This document shows, in pieces, positions 63,701-64,000 of a DNA stretch of 64,000 nt. The DNA comes from Nocardia sp. SYP-A9097 (GTDB taxonomy: Bacteria; Actinomycetota; Actinomycetes; Mycobacteriales; Mycobacteriaceae): the NCBI RefSeq assembly GCF_009649815.1, contig NZ_WJIC01000028.1:1-64000 (forward strand). The letters run 5' to 3'. Each line of letters starts with the position of its first letter. The stretch's first letter is position 1. Below the pieces are notes generated by a model. It searched no databases, was not told the origin of the DNA, and saw nothing but the letters and a program-made list of their open reading frames with translations. The position numbers and the translations under genes were made by a program.

Positions 63701-64000
63701 CACGGGGGGTGTGCAGCCAATACTGCTGGTGTTCGAACGCGTAGGTCGGCAGTTCCACGGCGGGGGTATCCGGGAATATCCGCTGCCAATCGGGACTGTG
63801 GCCGGACAAATGCGCCTGCGCCACTCCGACCAGGAATTGATCCAATCCGCCACGATCACGGCGAATGGAACCCACGACCGCACCCGCGGCGGACAATTCA
63901 TCCAGAATATCGGTGATCGCGCCACCCAATACCGGATGCGGCGCGGTCTCCACGAAGAGCGAATGCCCGGATTTCACCAACTCCCCCACCGCATCGGCGA
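54795..64000 (-). CDS. Type I PKS, two modules visible (5' end outside window)
   Basis: The frame enters from the right edge; about 3067 C-terminal residues are visible. Module A is an AT tail, DH (HAVYDTVLLP, where Asp replaces the usual Gly; Asp in LLDAALH), ER (NFRDVLITLGVYPG; HAAAGGVGQAA), KR (GGTGTLGG; LED in the LDD position, B-type; SSASG...Tyr) and ACP (LGFDSLTAV): fully reducing. Module B is KS (Cys near nt 59655), AT with GQSQGE and FASH (near nt 57985; not malonyl, possibly a larger alkylmalonyl), and DH (HRILGTVLLP; Asp in DAALL). Its KR has GGDAPRG and V in place of the catalytic Tyr (QSGVAAAD), so it is inactive. ACP and a C-terminal docking tail (ATDDELFGALDRELG) follow. It lies 54 nt upstream of the last-module gene and probably feeds it. 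Confidence 0.95.
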   Translation of the reverse strand, partial: ADAVGELVKSGHSLFVETAPHPVLGGAITDILDELSAAGAVVGSIRRDRGGLDQFLVGVAQAHLSGHSPDWQRIFPDTPAVELPTYAFEHQQYWLHTPRAAAGDPAALGVEAARHALLGATTEISSTRGWMFTGRLALEDHPWIADHAVYDTVLLPGTAYLDLALHAAGRTDTGRVEELMLEAPLVLTADRPVQLQIGITEADTGTGHRTLTLHSRTEHADWIRHATATLTAEDSGVAANDWAAQWPPAGAAPLDLTGVYDRLAERGYEYGPALRGLRTVWRAGRTTYAEVTLPEDTDIAGYGLHPALLDAALHPLLLPEEGDTPAAGVQLPFTWTGAQLHATGATTLRVRIDRTGSDTIELTVADPAGATVLAAESLTVRAVDAGKLSAGARAATAGYELNWELLPAAATPPESLTIRTLPALDPEILRESADTAPQVLVVPAAGPDGEIPAATHALTARALRFVQVFLAEPAFESTRLVITTRGAVAAGVGEAVGDLPAAALWGLVRTAQTENPDRIVLLDLGAGGAADPELVAEAVASGEPQLAARPDGLHRLRLIAVGAPALTEPDTGPWRLDITRSGTIDNLTLATHPEAAAPLRPGQVRIAVRASGINFRDVLITLGVYPGHGTIGSEAAGVVLETAPDVTSLKAGDRVMGLAASAAAPITVVDHRWLVPMPTGWTYAQAAAVPVVFLTAYYGLRDLATVRTGEKILIHAAAGGVGQAAIQLARHWGLDVYATASPGKWGVLRAAGLSDERIANSRTLEFADRFAAAVPDGIDIVLNSLAGEFVDASLRLLPSNAGRFIEMGKTDIRDADEIAQLFPGVHYRAFDLIEAGPDRHREMLTDLRELFERGVLTPLPLYATDIHHAPEAFRHLQQGRNIGKHVLTVPTALDPDGSVLITGGTGTLGGLIARFVVREWGIRDLVLVSRQGPGAAGAGELCEELTGLGARVQVVACDVGDEAVVRELVAGVPRLTAVVHTAGVLEDSVVSAMSVEQLDRVLVPKVDAGWWLHRATEGLDLSAFVLFSSASGVLGNSGQANYAAANSFLDGLAGFRRARGLVASSLSWGFWEESSAMTGALTERDIDRIRRSGLTPITNEVGLALFDAALAGGRAHTVSTRLERSALRELADQGTLPRIFSGLLTSPARTAATSGNRVAATVTDRLASLPVAERRDALVDMLTEQVAAILGHDSAQAIAPHQAFKDLGFDSLTAVELRNRLKAVTGLRLPATLIFDYPTPDTLADHLHSELYAVAEAPAQPVVPGTRVDATTEPIAIVAMACRYPGGVDSPEELWRLLVDEQDAIGTFPSNRGWDIAGIYHPDPEHAGTTYATTGGFVTEAADFDPAFFGINPREALAMDPQQRMLLETSWEVLERAAIPPNTLRGTPIGVFTGVITQQYGPSTTTAASNGAHDVEGYLLTGKTGSVASGRIAYTLGFEGPAVSIDTACSSSLVAIHLAAQSLRNGECSMALAGGVTVNTSPDVFIDFARQRVLAFDGRCKAFAAGADGTGFAEGAGMLLLERQSDAIANGHPILAVIRGSATNQDGASNGLSAPNGPSQERVIRQALANAGVSADGVDAVEAHGTGTALGDPIEAQALLATYGRDRDPRTPLWLGSLKSNIGHSQAAAGVGGVIKMVQAMRHGVLPRTLHIDEPTPHVDWSEGTVALLTRARDWSVEGDRPRRAGVSSFGISGTNAHVILEQAPVYSGAEPEPEPQPVALPLVVSAKSARGVAAQAARLRAFLAEDPARSLRDVAYSLVQGRTQFEYRAAVVAADRDEAITALDALTTQTPTAGVLPVTGPLPARSGGLVFVFPGQGWQWAAMARDLLATEPVFAEQLRACAAALTPFVDWDLHEVLTTDAGAASLTRMEVLQPTLWAVMIGLAALWRARGIHPDAVVGQSQGEIAAAYVSGVLSLEDSARIVTLRAQAALPLLETGTLASVAAPAEEITDRLTGRPGMYVAGMIGPAATVIAGPIDAVTEFVSVCEADGYRARVLPATFASHSPHVESIRGRVLDDLAATAPGAGAIPFYSTVTGGLIGGATLDAAYWYRNLAEPVRLRDTVRALSEAGHTLFIEVSANPVLTAPLTDTLAETGRNAVAIGTLQRDDGGSARFTAAVAEAHLHGHSPDWDAVIPAGRVIDLPTYAFARERFWLDAPTTHGDPVSLGLTDANHPILGAAVELPGEQGRVLTAMLTATAKPWIAGHRILGTVLLPGSAYLDLALHAAADTDTPQIEELTVQAPLVLEPGVRCHLQVRVRELDGQTGRRAVTVYSRPVGDDIRENLEWTLHASATLVAATADSGRRGAGLPGTVPPASAVPVDLAELRERALGLGVEYQPAFDNLRAAWRDGDDIYAEIAVPDAAGHRIHPALLDAALLVALFDAEPGQERAEIRMPFSWNGVRQRAAARGLIRARIGAIGDGEVSLRLDDSHGVPVAEVDALALRAVSPQQLASARAAGQRSIYQLDWVSAARSEQTPTIGVWAVDSASGLSEALVAAGSEVLSFHDRPVFDADFLAPDVVLLAAAAAPDTDVRTAAGELARGVLEWIAELLDEPLLDDSRLLVVTRGAVPVHEGEIVSDVAAATVWGAVRGLQVRYPGRVVLIDLDTADPSADLLQAVAGGDEPQLALRGGEWFVPRLTRAPVGDGPGVAFDPDGTVLLTGGDAPRGAATARHLVTRYGVRRLLLCGGDDELRRELIAAGAQVEIVEVDLCESAGVRAMVDAVDSRHPLTAIFHTFRAETPEATVAAAWQLHGATAELDLAAFVLYSTTAGVLGDPNQSGVAAADAFLDALAARRRAAGRHAVSLAWGQWAAEGTDLAALRAGGPGLGLMPSAEALGLLDAALLVDRAAVVPARVNLGVYQRDREFGTIPAVLRDLVGHGIADSGDVANLTRELAGLDAAEQSAVILGTVRTQIAEVLGHADSDDIDAERPLKDLGFDSLTAVQLRNRLSAVTGLRLPATLIFDYPTIDAIVGYVRTRITPDTPAGDGPALEGLARIEADLLARPAGDPLRASFATRLEALLRRLGDEPDGAGEVFEPATDDELFGALDRELGSFTSSSVPPASGR
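60775..61110 (-). other. Segment of foreign codon usage inside a KR domain
   Basis: Within the KR of module A the codons abruptly switch from C/G-ending (CTC, GGC) to T/G-rich ones (TTT, GGT, TTG, TCG), while the protein sequence stays typical (FVLFSSASGVLG, YAAAN). A hand count at 60841-60900 gives 30 G/C in 60 nt, far below the flanks. This is what a short recombination or conversion tract from another gene would look like. Confidence 0.7.

Overview
The window is high-GC actinomycete DNA, most likely Nocardia or a close relative (Mycobacteriales). The reasons are strong GC bias at third codon positions, GTG starts, a FadE-type acyl-CoA dehydrogenase at the left edge, and chains of ATGA/GTGA-coupled genes. 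There is no rRNA, tRNA or other marker in the window, so the genus is an inference.

Layout. 1-1405: 5' part of an acyl-CoA dehydrogenase, probably the cluster border. 1440-23592: left half of a modular type I polyketide cluster. It holds two single-module PKS proteins (1440-6881, 9438-14717) and a tightly coupled leftward operon ccr - mqnA-like - acid ligase/ACP - PKS - FAD oxidoreductase (19073 to 8190). Two TetR genes, an F420-type small protein, and a rightward operon SARP - type II thioesterase - SDR - alpha/beta hydrolase complete it, closed by a strong hairpin at 23602-23643. 23784-29830: genes with no evident link to the polyketide (SGNH hydrolase, two DUF202 proteins, a secreted protein, an MFS exporter, and a DUF1214 protein with a divergent TetR). 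29889-37966: a decayed, nested mobile region. A three-gene tyrosine-recombinase cassette (integrase, XRE, zinc-finger recombinase) has a Tn554-like tnpA/tnpB/tnpC element inserted in its first gene just before the catalytic tyrosine segment. 38145-64000: right half of the cluster. It holds KASIII - FkbH - ACP, a MarR regulator, a divergent operon (AfsA, HAD phosphatase, MFS exporter, FAD enzyme, two SDRs), a small DUF6059-like protein, an E2-type acyltransferase, and two PKS genes (50124-54740, and 54795 running off the right edge).

How it works together. FkbH-like enzyme, free ACP, KASIII, E2-type acyltransferase and a candidate alpha/beta hydrolase form the gene set known for glyceryl-ACP-derived tetronates such as agglomerin and abyssomicin. 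The 50124-54740 module has a dead ketoreductase and no C-terminal docking segment or thioesterase. That fits a last module releasing a beta-ketoacyl chain to tetronate formation. A PheA/TfdB-type FAD protein resembles the class to which PyrE3-type [4+2] cyclases belong, so a decalin or spirotetronate product is possible. The loading side is unusual: a chorismate dehydratase (MqnA) homologue is translationally coupled to an adenylating ligase fused to an ACP, suggesting a chorismate-derived aromatic starter. A crotonyl-CoA carboxylase/reductase in the same operon suggests ethylmalonyl or another alkylmalonyl extender. Control probably involves a SARP, a TetR with a visible operator, a butyrolactone synthase (AfsA) and a MarR repressor.
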